NCBI GenBank assembly: GCA_035531675.1
Contig: DATKSL010000006.1
Span: 135,908 to 199,907 of the forward strand
From: JAJPIG01 sp035531675
GTDB lineage: Bacteria > Desulfobacterota > Binatia > Binatales > Binataceae
Direction: 5' to 3'
Length of the DNA: 64,000 nucleotides
The notes under the pieces were generated by a model. That model ran no database searches and was not told where the DNA came from. It saw only the letters and a program-made list of their open reading frames with translations. Made by a program: the position numbers and the translations under genes. This document shows positions 45,745-54,638 of this stretch, piece after piece (position 1 is the stretch's first letter; each line of letters opens with the position of its first letter).

Positions 45745-46356
45745 ATGAGCGCTCAAAAGGTTTCGCGTCTGGTTCTGTTTGTCACCTTCCTCATCTGGGT
45801 GATCTACGGCTTCCTGAACGGATTTGGTCAGTGGCCGCTGGCGGTTGCCTTTGGATTGGCTTCCGGCCTGTGCCTGGTGACGGTAGTCGTGATCAGCCGG
45901 AAGGTGACCGTTAAGCTCATGGACTTGACGATGGTGGGTTACTTCGTCGTCGCCGCGTGCGTCACATTCATCGCCCGGTTGGTCTCCTTCCCGTACTACA
46001 GTCCGGTGGTCATTTGGCTGATGTACGCCGCGGTTGCATGGGGCTCGGTGGCAGCCGGGAGACCCTTCACGCTTCAGTATGCCCGTGAATCGGCGCCGCC
46101 CGAACATTGGCAGAGCACGGCCTTTTGGCGCACCAACCTGATTATCAGCATGGTTTGGGGGCTGGCCTTTCTGATCAATATCGCCCTGGTGGTCATTGCC
46201 CTCAACTCCAAACACAGCTCCCTACTGCTGGCCGTTATTTTCCCACTACTCACCCTCGCAGCCGCCTGGATTTTCACCATGTGCTACTCGGGGATGGGCC
46301 GCGCAGGGCGTGAGGCGACGCCCCGCATCAAGTCGATCCTCGCCGAACGGCGCTAG
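45745..46356 (+). CDS. Multi-pass membrane protein with GST-derived C-terminus
   Basis: A 203-residue inner-membrane protein with about six hydrophobic helices (LVLFVTFLIWVIYGF, WPLAVAFGLASGLCLVTVVV, LTMVGYFVVAACVTFI, IWLMYAAVAWGSVAAG, LIISMVWGLAFLINIALVVIA, LLLAVIFPLLTLAAAWIF). RPFTLQYARE between helices is a conserved-looking loop. ATG 45745 has AAGGA upstream. The final 21 residues, from MGRAGREA on, are identical to the end of the upstream GST and come from the direct repeat, so the native C-terminus has been replaced. Function unknown. Confidence 0.75.
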   Translation: MSAQKVSRLVLFVTFLIWVIYGFLNGFGQWPLAVAFGLASGLCLVTVVVISRKVTVKLMDLTMVGYFVVAACVTFIARLVSFPYYSPVVIWLMYAAVAWGSVAAGRPFTLQYARESAPPEHWQSTAFWRTNLIISMVWGLAFLINIALVVIALNSKHSSLLLAVIFPLLTLAAAWIFTMCYSGMGRAGREATPRIKSILAERR

Positions 46357-46376
46357 CGCGTCGCGAGTTCGCGCAG
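46293..46376 (+). repeat. Direct repeat, right copy, including the end of the membrane gene
   Basis: Right copy of the 45523-45644 repeat. It supplies the last codons and stop of the membrane gene and also the last codons of the leftward UROD/MetE-like gene (stop at 46353). This suggests that the GST and that gene were once convergent neighbours with overlapping ends. Confidence 0.8.
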
Positions 46377-47426
46377 CATCTCGAGCGCGCGTCGATGCTC
46401 GCGGAGCAGGGCCGGTAGTTCTGCGGCCGTATGGCGGCCGAAGCCGCACGGCGCGGCCAGGCCGAAATCGGGGAGGTATTTTCGCGCCACCGCGAGCCGC
46501 GCCCTGAAGGCCCGCTCATCCTCCATATTGTGAACGATGCCGAGATAAATGCGCGCGGCGCCGGCCTGGAGCTCGCGCAATGGCGCGAAATAGCGGTCGT
46601 CGGTGCGGTTGAGAATCGGGATGTGAACGAAATCGACCCGGCGTCCGGAGCGGGCGACCGCTTCATTGGCAAACTTGACCGTGCGCGACAGATCGTCCGA
46701 CTCGACCATCGGCCAGCCGCCGAGCGTACCGTAGCAAAGATGGTAGCCCAGCATCACCTCGGACGGGATTCGTGGCGCCAGGTTCGCGATCGGCGCGAGG
46801 TTGCGCTCGAAGCGGTTGTCCGTGGGCGTCCACGGAAAGGCGTCTTCGAGGTCCATCGTTTCGACGCAGCAATCCCACTGGATCGCCAGGTCAGCGGGCG
46901 GAATCTTTTCGATCATCTTGGCGATTTCCGCCCGCATCGCATCCTCGAAGCCCGGCTTGATACGCGGCCAGTCCGCGGGATCCATGAAGAAGAAATCGAT
47001 CGCGCTGTTGGTCAGCGGCAGGCATACCTGGAAGCGCACGTCGGGCGGTATCAGCCCGTCTTTGCGTAGCTGGCAAAAGATGAAATAGGAGTTGATCGCC
47101 TCCTTGGCGTAGCCCAGACGCCAGCCCGGATCGCCGAACCGGACCTGCTCGACGCCCGGCTTGACCCGGAAGCCCCAGGATTCCGTCCGGTCGGCCGGTT
47201 TCCATTTCTCGACCCCGTTGGCCGGCGGCGGGCGCCTGATAGTTTCGATTTCGGGATGGCCGTGGAAAACCCGATAGGCCAGCACCTGTATCCAGTAGCT
47301 GCGCTCGCCGACTTCGCCATCCGGGAGGCACGGGACCAGGTCGCCAATCGCGCGCCCGCAGGTTTCGAACACTTCCTGGGGCGTCTCCAGCGGGACACTT
47401 CCTACCAGCAACACATCGCGGGCCAT
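46353..47426 (-). CDS. UROD/cobalamin-independent methionine synthase-like protein
   Basis: A protein of about 357 residues with a TIM-barrel pattern related to the MetE C-terminal and uroporphyrinogen decarboxylase superfamily: VGSVPLETPQEVFE and PCLPDGEVGERSYW at the start, IQWDCCVETMDL in the middle, YHLCYGTLGGWPM, and FGLAAPCGFGR near the end, where MetE relatives place zinc-binding residues. ATG 47426 is preferred to 47435 because AGGAG then has a nine-base spacing. Its 3' end lies inside the right direct repeat. Substrate unknown; methyl transfer is a possibility only. Confidence 0.78.
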   Translation of the reverse strand: MARDVLLVGSVPLETPQEVFETCGRAIGDLVPCLPDGEVGERSYWIQVLAYRVFHGHPEIETIRRPPPANGVEKWKPADRTESWGFRVKPGVEQVRFGDPGWRLGYAKEAINSYFIFCQLRKDGLIPPDVRFQVCLPLTNSAIDFFFMDPADWPRIKPGFEDAMRAEIAKMIEKIPPADLAIQWDCCVETMDLEDAFPWTPTDNRFERNLAPIANLAPRIPSEVMLGYHLCYGTLGGWPMVESDDLSRTVKFANEAVARSGRRVDFVHIPILNRTDDRYFAPLRELQAGAARIYLGIVHNMEDERAFRARLAVARKYLPDFGLAAPCGFGRHTAAELPALLREHRRALEMLRELATR

Positions 47427-47451
47427 CGGAGTCATCTCCTCGGCCAGTCAC

Positions 47452-48549
47452 TCAGGGCGCTGAATTTCCGTAGAAAAACCACAGCACGTCAGTACCAAAC
47501 AGGTTGACAATAGAGATCGGGCTCCCGCCCCCGTTCACCATGGTAATGTTGTAAGGTCTCGCGGTTCTCGGAGTCTTGGGGTGGTAGATCCTGTTACGGA
47601 CGTCTGTGGCCGACGCATCGAACCAGGGATCGGCTACATAGTTGGATAGGTTGGCAATCGATCCATTGACTTCAGGGGCCTCGACTATCCATTCCGCAGA
47701 CTGGCCAAGAATATATGTTCCACAAAACTGGTACGCATCACAGAGCTGGCTCGCAACAACCGCCGTGATGACTTCCCAGCCTTGGGTAATATCGGCGTAA
47801 ATCAGGTTACCGGTCGACGACTCTCCACCCGACCACCCGGTCGCTGTTACGTTCACGATAAGATAATCACCCGGAGCGAAGGGCAAGGGGTTACCATTGC
47901 CGTAGGTAAGCTCTATCTCGGCTGCGGGAAGCCATTCAATCCAAGGGTAATACCTCGTCGTGGTCGTGTTGAAAGGGCAAAGATCGGCGTCCGACCCGGC
48001 TTGAAAGAGCTCCTGATTCGAGAAACCGTCTATACCGACCCACTGAGACGAATAGTTCCCTCCTGCGGGACAGGAGCTGGCTTGTTGAATGGCCGGTACC
48101 GTCCATGAACCCGAAACGCTAGTGAATTTGGGTCTCTTTTGGACAAGGGCACGACCACTCCAATTGTTGCTGTAGGCCTTGGCGTTCTTGATTACCAAGC
48201 CCGAGACCGTCCGGTGGTAGATATTGGTAGGCAAAAGCTGGGGGACCACCCGCGTCAGCGCCGGATTAACCACCATCTTCCATTGCGCGAGGTCCTTGGG
48301 CGAGGCGTCGGCCGCGGGCCGCGGCGGATAGCCGTATTGCTGCAGCTCGGCTGCCGAGGCCGTCATCGGATCGAAGCTTGGCGGCGGCTGCGTATAGGCG
48401 TAGACGCCTTTGACGTTGGTCTCGACCGTATAAGGCGAGGGCGGCTGGGCATCAGCCGGCGATGACACCATCAACAGCGCCGCTACCGCGACTGACGCGA
48501 ACGCGCTCAGCACTTTCCCGTTCAGCCAGTACAAATTTAGCAACTGCAC
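47452..48549 (-). CDS. Secreted glutamic endopeptidase, G1 (eqolisin) family
   Basis: A 365-residue exported protease. GTG 48549 follows GGGGAGGAG. A signal peptide (VLSAFASVAVAALLMVSSPADA) is followed by a propeptide-like region to about residue 120 and a G1 domain: NWSGRALVQ, SVSGSWTVP, SSQWVGIDG with catalytic Gln169, IEWLPAAEI, PGDYLIVNVTATG, and SAEWIVEAP with catalytic Glu286. These are the Q/E pair of acid-active eqolisins, best known from fungi. Several Cys pairs suggest disulfides. It is divergent from selB and alone. Confidence 0.88.
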   Translation of the reverse strand: MQLLNLYWLNGKVLSAFASVAVAALLMVSSPADAQPPSPYTVETNVKGVYAYTQPPPSFDPMTASAAELQQYGYPPRPAADASPKDLAQWKMVVNPALTRVVPQLLPTNIYHRTVSGLVIKNAKAYSNNWSGRALVQKRPKFTSVSGSWTVPAIQQASSCPAGGNYSSQWVGIDGFSNQELFQAGSDADLCPFNTTTTRYYPWIEWLPAAEIELTYGNGNPLPFAPGDYLIVNVTATGWSGGESSTGNLIYADITQGWEVITAVVASQLCDAYQFCGTYILGQSAEWIVEAPEVNGSIANLSNYVADPWFDASATDVRNRIYHPKTPRTARPYNITMVNGGGSPISIVNLFGTDVLWFFYGNSAP

Positions 48550-48787
48550 ACTACTCCTCCCCGTTCACATCTAAGATTCCGGCCTCCGCACAAACCGCCA
48601 GTCTCTTGGCTCTCAGTTCGGCGCATCAGCCATCATGCCTCATCGCAAGGCATCAGTTATTAACTCAGAATCTCAGCGACGAATAAAGGGTATCTGAGCG
48701 CCGCTCACGCTGGTGGACGAATCGTTAAGAAAACGCCCGAGTGCGCCGGGCTTTCGATTTTGCGGCGACGCGCGTTAAGCTTCCCGT

Positions 48788-50719
48788 ATGGGCTCGACGG
48801 TGGCGCACGCGATTATCGGCACGGCCGGCCATATCGATCATGGCAAGACCGCGCTGGTGCGCGCACTCACCGGCCAGGAGACCGACCGTCTCAAGGAGGA
48901 GCGGGAGCGCGGCATCTCGATCGATCTCGGCTTCGCCTACTTCACCCTGCCCGACGGCTCGCGCGCCGGGCTGGTCGACGTGCCCGGCCACGAGCGCTTC
49001 ATCCGCAACATGCTGGCCGGCGCGCACGGTATCGACCTGGTGCTGTTCGCGGTCGCGGCCGACGACGGCGTGATGCCGCAGAGCGAGGAGCATCTCGACA
49101 TCCTGCATCTGCTCGGCACCGCCCGCGGCATCTTCGTGATCACCAAGGCCGACCTGGCCGACGCCCGGCGCCTGGCCGAAGTGCGCGACGAGATCGAGCT
49201 GCTGAGCGACGGCACCACGATGGCCGCCGCGCCGGTACTCGCGGTTTCTTCGACGAGCGGCGCCGGCATCGAGGAGCTGCGCGCCGAGATTACCCGCCAG
49301 CTCGCGGGCTTCGAGGCCCGCCGCGCAACCGGCCTGTTCCGCCTTCCGCTCGACCGCGCTTTCGTCATCAAGGGCCACGGCACGGTCGTGACCGGCACCG
49401 CGATGGGTGCGGCGGTCAAGGTCGGGCAGCGGCTGCGCGTGCTGCCGGGCGGCGGCGAGGTCCGCGTGCGCGCCATCCAGGTCCATTCCGAGCCGGTCGA
49501 GACCGCCGGGCTATGCCAGCGCTTGGCGCTCAACCTGTCGGGCGCCGAACGAATCGAACTCAAGCGCGGCGACGTGTTGGCCGACGATCGCCTGGAGCTG
49601 GTCACCAGCCGCCTCGATGCGTGGCTCGAGGTGCGCCCGGCGGCCAAGCGCGCGCTGCAGAGCCATCAGCGGGTGCGATTCTTTATCGGCACCAGCGAGA
49701 CCATGGCGCGCGTGATCGTGCTCGAGCCGGGCGAGCAGATCGCGCTCAAGAGCGGCGGCCTGGCGCAGCTGGTGCTCAACGATCCGGTGGTTGCGCTGGC
49801 CGGCGATCGCTTCGTGATCCGCGATGAAACCAGCCGCCGTACGCTCGGCGGCGGCCGCGTGCTGAATCCGCTCGGACGGCGCACGCGCAGACCGGTCGAT
49901 CGTTACCGCGAGCGGCTGACCACGCTGCGCGACCAATCCGGGCCGGCCGCGATCGAGGCGCTCATCAACCTGCAGGACAGTTTCGCCGTGACCGCGCTCG
50001 GAGTCTCCCAGATGCTCAACGCGCCGCTGGCCGAAGTCAGCACGGCGCTTAATGAAGGCCGTTTCGTGAAACTCTCGCTGGGTGACGAAGAGGGCTACAC
50101 CACGCGCATCAAGTGGGACGACCTCAAGGGCTTCGCCAGCGCGGCGCTGAAGGCCTGTCACGAGAGCCAGCCGCTCGCCGCGGGACTCGAGATGGAAGCG
50201 CTGCGGGCGCGCCTGCCGTACGAAGTCGCGGCGCGAAATTTTCGCGCGCTGATCGATCGACTGAGCCGCGAGTCCGAAATCGTCCGCGAGGAAAGTATCC
50301 TGCGGCTCCGATCCCATCGCGTCAAACTCGGCGGCGATGACAGCCGGCTGGGCGCGCGTGTGGCCGAGAAGCTGGCCGCGGCCGGCTTCCAGCCGCCCGA
50401 CCTGAAGCAGCTCGCCGAGGAACTCAAGCTGCCGGCCACGGAAACCGCGCGGCTGCGGACCTTGCTCGGCGCGCTCGAGCGCGAAGGGCGGGTGGTGAAG
50501 ATCGCCACCGATCTCTACTTCGGCCGCGCCCAACTCGAGGAGGCCCGGGCCCGCCTGTTGAAGCATTTCGAGCGCGCGCCCGAGATCAGCGCGGCGATCT
50601 ATCGCGATCTGCTCGGCGCTTCGCGCAAGTTCGCAATCGCGCTGCTCGACTTCTTCGACCATAGCGGCGTCACCACCCGGGTCGGCGACGTGCGCCGGCT
50701 GCGCTCGTCCGGCGGCTGA
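48788..50719 (+). CDS. selB: Selenocysteine-specific elongation factor SelB
   Basis: SelB delivers Sec-tRNA to the ribosome at UGA codons marked by a SECIS hairpin. At 643 residues it has the EF-Tu-like GTPase domain (GHIDHGKTAL at 14-23; LVDVPGHERFI; ITKADLAD), beta-barrel domains with VIKGHGTVVTGTA, and a C-terminal set of winged-helix domains for mRNA binding (LAAAGFQPPDLKQLAEELKL, GVTTRVGDVRRL). The ATG 48788 lies just before the conserved start. selD follows after 34 bases. selA and the tRNA-Sec gene are not in the window. Confidence 0.96.
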   Translation: MGSTVAHAIIGTAGHIDHGKTALVRALTGQETDRLKEERERGISIDLGFAYFTLPDGSRAGLVDVPGHERFIRNMLAGAHGIDLVLFAVAADDGVMPQSEEHLDILHLLGTARGIFVITKADLADARRLAEVRDEIELLSDGTTMAAAPVLAVSSTSGAGIEELRAEITRQLAGFEARRATGLFRLPLDRAFVIKGHGTVVTGTAMGAAVKVGQRLRVLPGGGEVRVRAIQVHSEPVETAGLCQRLALNLSGAERIELKRGDVLADDRLELVTSRLDAWLEVRPAAKRALQSHQRVRFFIGTSETMARVIVLEPGEQIALKSGGLAQLVLNDPVVALAGDRFVIRDETSRRTLGGGRVLNPLGRRTRRPVDRYRERLTTLRDQSGPAAIEALINLQDSFAVTALGVSQMLNAPLAEVSTALNEGRFVKLSLGDEEGYTTRIKWDDLKGFASAALKACHESQPLAAGLEMEALRARLPYEVAARNFRALIDRLSRESEIVREESILRLRSHRVKLGGDDSRLGARVAEKLAAAGFQPPDLKQLAEELKLPATETARLRTLLGALEREGRVVKIATDLYFGRAQLEEARARLLKHFERAPEISAAIYRDLLGASRKFAIALLDFFDHSGVTTRVGDVRRLRSSGG

Positions 50720-50753
50720 CTGGAAGCTCGCGGCGTGACAAAATCAGGCCTCG

Positions 50754-51827
50754 ATGGCGAAGAGTAAAGACAGCAACCCCGGGCGCGACGATCTGATCCG
50801 CCTGACCGCGCGCTGCAAGGCGGCGGGTTGAGCCGGCAAGCTGGGTCCGGCGGACCTGGGAGCAGTGCTCGCGCGGCTGGATTTGACGGGCCATCCCGAT
50901 CTCCTGGTCGGCATCGGGACCGGCGACGACGCCGGGGTCTATCGTCTGACCGACGAGATCGCGATCGTCAACACCGTCGACTTCTTCACCCCGGTGGTCG
51001 ACGATCCGTTCACCTACGGCCAGATCTCGGCGGCCAACGCGCTCTCGGACGTCTATGCGATGGGCGGCGTGCCGCGCACCGCGCTCAATATCGTCTGCTG
51101 GCCGCAAAGCGGATTGCCCGGCGAGATGCTCGGCGAGATTCTGCGCGGCGGCGCCGAGAAGGCGCGCGAGGCCGGCGTGGTGATCGTCGGCGGCCATAGC
51201 GTCGCCGATGACGAGGTCAAGTACGGGATGGCGGTGACGGGCGTGATCGATCCGCGTCGCATCGTGCGCAACGTCGGCGCGCGCCCCGGCGACGCGTTGC
51301 TGCTGACCAAGTCGCTCGGCACCGGCGTGCTGATGACCGCCTTCAAGCGCGCCGCGCTGGCCGACGAGCATTATGCCGCGGCGGTCAAGACCATGGCCGC
51401 GCTCAACGCCGCGGCCGCGGCCGCGATGCTGCGCTACGAGGTTCATGCCGCGACCGATATCACCGGCTTCGGCCTGGTCGGCCATGCGATGCAGATGGGC
51501 GCGGGCAGCGGGGTGACGCTGGTGATCGAGGAATCCGACCTGCCGCTGCTGCCCGGCGCGCTCGACGCGATCGCGGCCGGCATGATTCCGGGCGGCGGCC
51601 AGCGCAATCGCGAGTTTTACGGCCCGCGCCTGCGGGTCGGCGACGACGTGGTCGAGGCGATGGTGGAAATCGCCTTCGATCCGCAGACCTCGGGCGGGCT
51701 GCTGATCGCGCTGCCGCAGAACCAGGCGCTGGCGCTGCTCGCCGATCTGCAGGGCGCCGGCAACCTCGAGGCTGAGATCGTGGGACGGGTCGCGCCGGCC
51801 GGCAAATTTCCGATCGAACTGGTCTAG
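50754..51827 (+). CDS. selD: Selenide, water dikinase with in-frame UGA (selenoprotein SelD)
   Basis: SelD makes selenophosphate from selenide and ATP, the selenium donor for Sec-tRNA. The true start is ATG 50754; codon 26 is TGA (50829-50831) in the context RCKAAG-U-AGKLGP, exactly where family members have Cys or Sec (KAGGCAAKLGP-like). The rest of the protein continues in frame: IGTGDDAGVYRL, TVDFFTPVVDDPFTYGQISAANALSDVYAMGG, HSVADDEVKYG, TDITGFGLVGHA, DPQTSGGLL. With Sec the product is 357 residues, a normal length. Gene finders would start at the GTG at 50865 and lose the active site. SelB is encoded 34 bases upstream, supporting readthrough. Confidence 0.93.
50829..50851 (+). promoter_or_regulatory. 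UGA-Sec codon with candidate bacterial SECIS hairpin
   Basis: Immediately after the TGA (50829-50831), GCCGG (50832-50836) pairs with CCGGC (50847-50851) around a 10-base loop that contains GGGT, a plausible SelB-binding guanine/uracil feature. The position directly 3' of the UGA fits bacterial SECIS elements. Only 5 bp are certain, and coding constraint also shapes this stretch, so it is a candidate. Confidence 0.45.
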
Positions 51828-51828
51828 C

Positions 51829-52779
51829 TCAAGACCGCGTGCGCACCAGCGGGATCACTTCGCGGGCCAGCCGCTCGAGCTGCTCCTCGCGGGCGCCGTC
51901 GACCACCGCGTCGAGCACGAAGTCGCGCGCTCCGGCCGCCGCGTACTCGGCGATTTTGGCGGCCACGTCGGCGGGCGTGCCGAGCGCGCCGTAGCGGCGC
52001 GCCGCCTCGCCGAAGTCCATCGCATAGCGGCGGCTGAGACTGGCGCTGGCAAGTTGATGGGCCCGTTCGTAATTTTCCGCCAGCGCGCAGAACAGGAAGA
52101 CCCCGCTGCCGAAGCGCTCGAGCCGGCGGCCGGCCTGCGCCGCCTCGCGGCCGATGAAGTCGAGCCCCTCGGCATAGCGCTTCGACGTGATCACGTACGG
52201 AATCCATCCGTCGCCCAGGTGCGCCGCGCGTCGCTGCGCCGGCTCGGCGCGCCCGCCGATCCAGATGGGCGGACCGCCGGCGGTGGCCGGGCGCGGATCG
52301 ATCGACACCTCTTCGAAGTTGTAGTGGCGTCCGCGATGGGTGACGCGCGTTTCGTTCCACAGCCGCTTGATTACTTCGAGCGCTTCGTTGGTGCGTGAGC
52401 CGCGTTCGGCGACCGGCACGCCGCAGGCCTGCCATTCGCGCGGGAACTCGCCGCCCACGCCGACGCCGAAAATGAAGCGCCCGGCGCCGAGCAGCCGATC
52501 GACCGTCGCCACCATCTTGGCGACCGCCGCCGGCGATCGCAGCGCTAACAGATAGACGCCGGTGGCGAACACCAGCTTGGGTTCGAGCGCGCCCAGAAAG
52601 CCTACCTGGATCAGCGGATCGTTGACCGGGCCGGTGAACGAAACGTGATCGCCGGCCCACACTTCGTCGAAGCCGGCAGCGGCCAGCCGTTTGATCGCGT
52701 GGCGCGCGCGCTCGCCGTCGAAGGCCCAGGCCTGTGCCCCGAAGCGAAGCTCGGTGGCGAGCGGTAGTGCGTCACTCAT
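51829..52779 (-). CDS. LLM-class F420-dependent oxidoreductase
   Basis: A 316-residue luciferase-like TIM-barrel protein. Typical blocks are AAAGFDEVWAGDHVSFTG, LVFATGVYLLALRSPAAVAKMVATVDRL, GRFIFGVGVGGEFPREWQACGVP, EALEVIKRLWNE, GGPPIWIGGRAEPAQRRAAHLGDGWI and GTPADVAAKIAEYAAAGARDF. Members mostly use the deazaflavin F420, some FMN. ATG 52779 is chosen; upstream in frame the coding looks like the antisense of the next gene. It converges on selD with one base between stops. Substrate unknown. Confidence 0.88.
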   Translation of the reverse strand: MSDALPLATELRFGAQAWAFDGERARHAIKRLAAAGFDEVWAGDHVSFTGPVNDPLIQVGFLGALEPKLVFATGVYLLALRSPAAVAKMVATVDRLLGAGRFIFGVGVGGEFPREWQACGVPVAERGSRTNEALEVIKRLWNETRVTHRGRHYNFEEVSIDPRPATAGGPPIWIGGRAEPAQRRAAHLGDGWIPYVITSKRYAEGLDFIGREAAQAGRRLERFGSGVFLFCALAENYERAHQLASASLSRRYAMDFGEAARRYGALGTPADVAAKIAEYAAAGARDFVLDAVVDGAREEQLERLAREVIPLVRTRS

Positions 52780-52878
52780 AGGATTTCCGGGTGCGATGGG
52801 AGGTCGAACTTCATCGGCCTCAGGCATAGCCGATGGGCGCGGAAAGTCAACTCGCGCAACCGGCGATTGACTTTGCGG

Positions 52879-54285
52879 ATGGTCGCCGATAAGCCACAGC
52901 GCATCGTGGAAATCGCGAGCGCCAATCTCGAACCGCGGCCTGCTCGACGTCGCCCCGCCGCCGAGCCGCCGACCATCGAACTGGCGCAGAGCCTCTTTCA
53001 GATTGCGCTGGTTATCATCCTGCTCGACGCCCTGATTCGGTTGCGTTTTTATCGCGCCAGGCCAGATTGGCTCGCGCTCGCGGCCGGCGCCGTCGCGCTC
53101 GGCGGTATCGTCTACGCCGGACTCAAAGCGCGCCGCGATCGCCGCGCATCCGGCGCCGATGCGGCGCTCGACGGGCTCGCGATGCTCGGCGTGTTCGCGC
53201 TGTTCCTGGCCTTCTACGCGGCGACCGGTTCGCTCCATCCGTCGCCCTACAACGCGCACGTCCGCCAGGCCTTCGCCTTCGTCCACGGCCACACCTATAT
53301 CGCCGCGCCGAAATATATCGAGCACGCACAGGTCGGGGCCTACAGCTATCAATTGCATCCGCCGCTGCCGGCGATCCTGCTGATACCGTTCGCGGCCATC
53401 TGGGGGATGGGCGTCAATCAGACCGCGTTCTCGATGGTCTGCGGCGCGCTCGACGTCGCGCTGGCGTGGCGGATGCTCGGGCGCTTCCCGCTGACGATCA
53501 ACGCGCGGCTGTGGCTGACGGTCTTCTTCGGCGCCGGCACGATTGTCTGGTACGAGACCGTCAACGGCAGCAGTTGGGCGCTTTCGATGGTGGTTGCGAT
53601 CGGATTTACGCTGGCCGCGCTCGACGAGCTCTTTGGTCCGGGGCGGCCGCTGCGGCTGGGGATGCTGGTGGGACTCGCCGCACTGGCGCGCTACGATCTC
53701 GCCCTCGACGGGCCGATCTACCTGCTGCTGGAATATCGGCGACGCCGCTCGCTCAAGCCGCTCCTATTGATGATGCCGGGATTCGTGCTGGCCGGCGCCA
53801 TCTATGTGTTCCTCAACGAGGCGCGCTATCACAGTCTGTTCGACCAGGGCGTATTCATCTTCGCCGGGCCGGGCACCCATCTGTTCGGGCTGCGATATCT
53901 GCCGGGCAATCTCTACACCCTGATGTTCATGGCCCCGAGTCTCGACAGCAGGTTCCCCTATATCCATCCGCGCTTCATGGGCCAGGCGCTGCTGCTCACC
54001 AGCCCGGCCTTCGTGCTGGCGTTGCGGCCCAGCTTCAAGCGCGTCGAGGCGGCCGCGATCGGGATTGCGGCGCTGGTGGCGATGGGACCGAGCCTGTTCT
54101 ACTTCACCAACGGCTTCGCGCAGTTCGGCACGCGCCACTACCTGCATGCGTTCCCGTTCCTGCTGGTGCTGATGGCGATGGGGGTGCGGCGCCGGGCCGA
54201 TCAGATGACCAGGATTATGATCGGACTGTCGATAATCCTGATCGCCTATGGCGTCTGGCACGTCAGGCTTTACGGGTTCAATTGA
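52879..54285 (+). CDS. Multi-spanning membrane protein, GT-C-like
   Basis: A 468-residue integral membrane protein with about ten to eleven hydrophobic helices. The extracytoplasmic loop after the second helix (GSLHPSPYNAHVRQAFAFVHGH) and YQLHPPLPAILLIPFA resemble GT-C-type glycosyltransferases and related dolichol-type mannosyl proteins. A second part contains LPGNLYTLMFMAPSLDSRFPYIHPRFMG. ATG 52879 is preferred over an upstream TTG. It diverges from the LLM oxidoreductase gene. The donor is unknown; the GT-C link is by topology rather than a firm motif. Confidence 0.7.
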   Translation: MVADKPQRIVEIASANLEPRPARRRPAAEPPTIELAQSLFQIALVIILLDALIRLRFYRARPDWLALAAGAVALGGIVYAGLKARRDRRASGADAALDGLAMLGVFALFLAFYAATGSLHPSPYNAHVRQAFAFVHGHTYIAAPKYIEHAQVGAYSYQLHPPLPAILLIPFAAIWGMGVNQTAFSMVCGALDVALAWRMLGRFPLTINARLWLTVFFGAGTIVWYETVNGSSWALSMVVAIGFTLAALDELFGPGRPLRLGMLVGLAALARYDLALDGPIYLLLEYRRRRSLKPLLLMMPGFVLAGAIYVFLNEARYHSLFDQGVFIFAGPGTHLFGLRYLPGNLYTLMFMAPSLDSRFPYIHPRFMGQALLLTSPAFVLALRPSFKRVEAAAIGIAALVAMGPSLFYFTNGFAQFGTRHYLHAFPFLLVLMAMGVRRRADQMTRIMIGLSIILIAYGVWHVRLYGFN

Positions 54286-54296
54286 ACGGCGGCGGA

Positions 54297-54638
54297 TTAT
54301 TGCGGTGGGGCCGGTACGGGGCTGCGCTCGCCGTCCTCGCCAACCTCCCCCAGCATCCTGAGGCCGTAGCGGACCATCGCGGCCAGCCGCTCGACGCGCG
54401 CCAGCAGTTCGGCCTGCTCGGCGCCCGCGGCCTCGTTCAGGAGCCCGGCGGCGGTTGCGAGGCTTTGCTTGAGCAGCGCCACCGCGCGTTCGAGGCTTTC
54501 GCGATCGCGCGCCTGACGCGCGCCACGCTGGCGGGCCGCCCGGATTTCGCTGAACCGGATTATCTGCGCCATGCTGATCTCCGCCCCGTCGCCGATTATC
54601 GCCAATTCGGCTCGCGCGAACCAGCGCTCAGCGGCCAT
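54297..54638 (-). CDS. Small coiled-coil hypothetical protein
   Basis: A 113-residue protein whose ATG directly follows the trmJ stop (TAAATG), so it is probably translated from the trmJ mRNA. Residues 30-95 are strongly helical and Ala/Arg/Glu/Leu-rich (ESLERAVALLKQSLATAAGLLNEAA... LLARVERLAAMVRYGLRML), suggesting a coiled coil. An internal Met at residue 23 is an alternative start. No family recognised. The high GC makes chance open frames common, so certainty is moderate. Confidence 0.5.
   Translation of the reverse strand: MAAERWFARAELAIIGDGAEISMAQIIRFSEIRAARQRGARQARDRESLERAVALLKQSLATAAGLLNEAAGAEQAELLARVERLAAMVRYGLRMLGEVGEDGERSPVPAPPQ

Noticed and set aside
45583..46215. Minus-strand open frame across the direct-repeat segment
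   Set aside because: It is antisense to the membrane gene, lacks hydrophobic or domain structure, and is an artefact of GC-rich sequence.
48550..48787. tRNA-Sec gene (selC) or selA near selB
   Set aside because: No long-acceptor tRNA fold and no PLP-type SelA motifs are present anywhere in the window.
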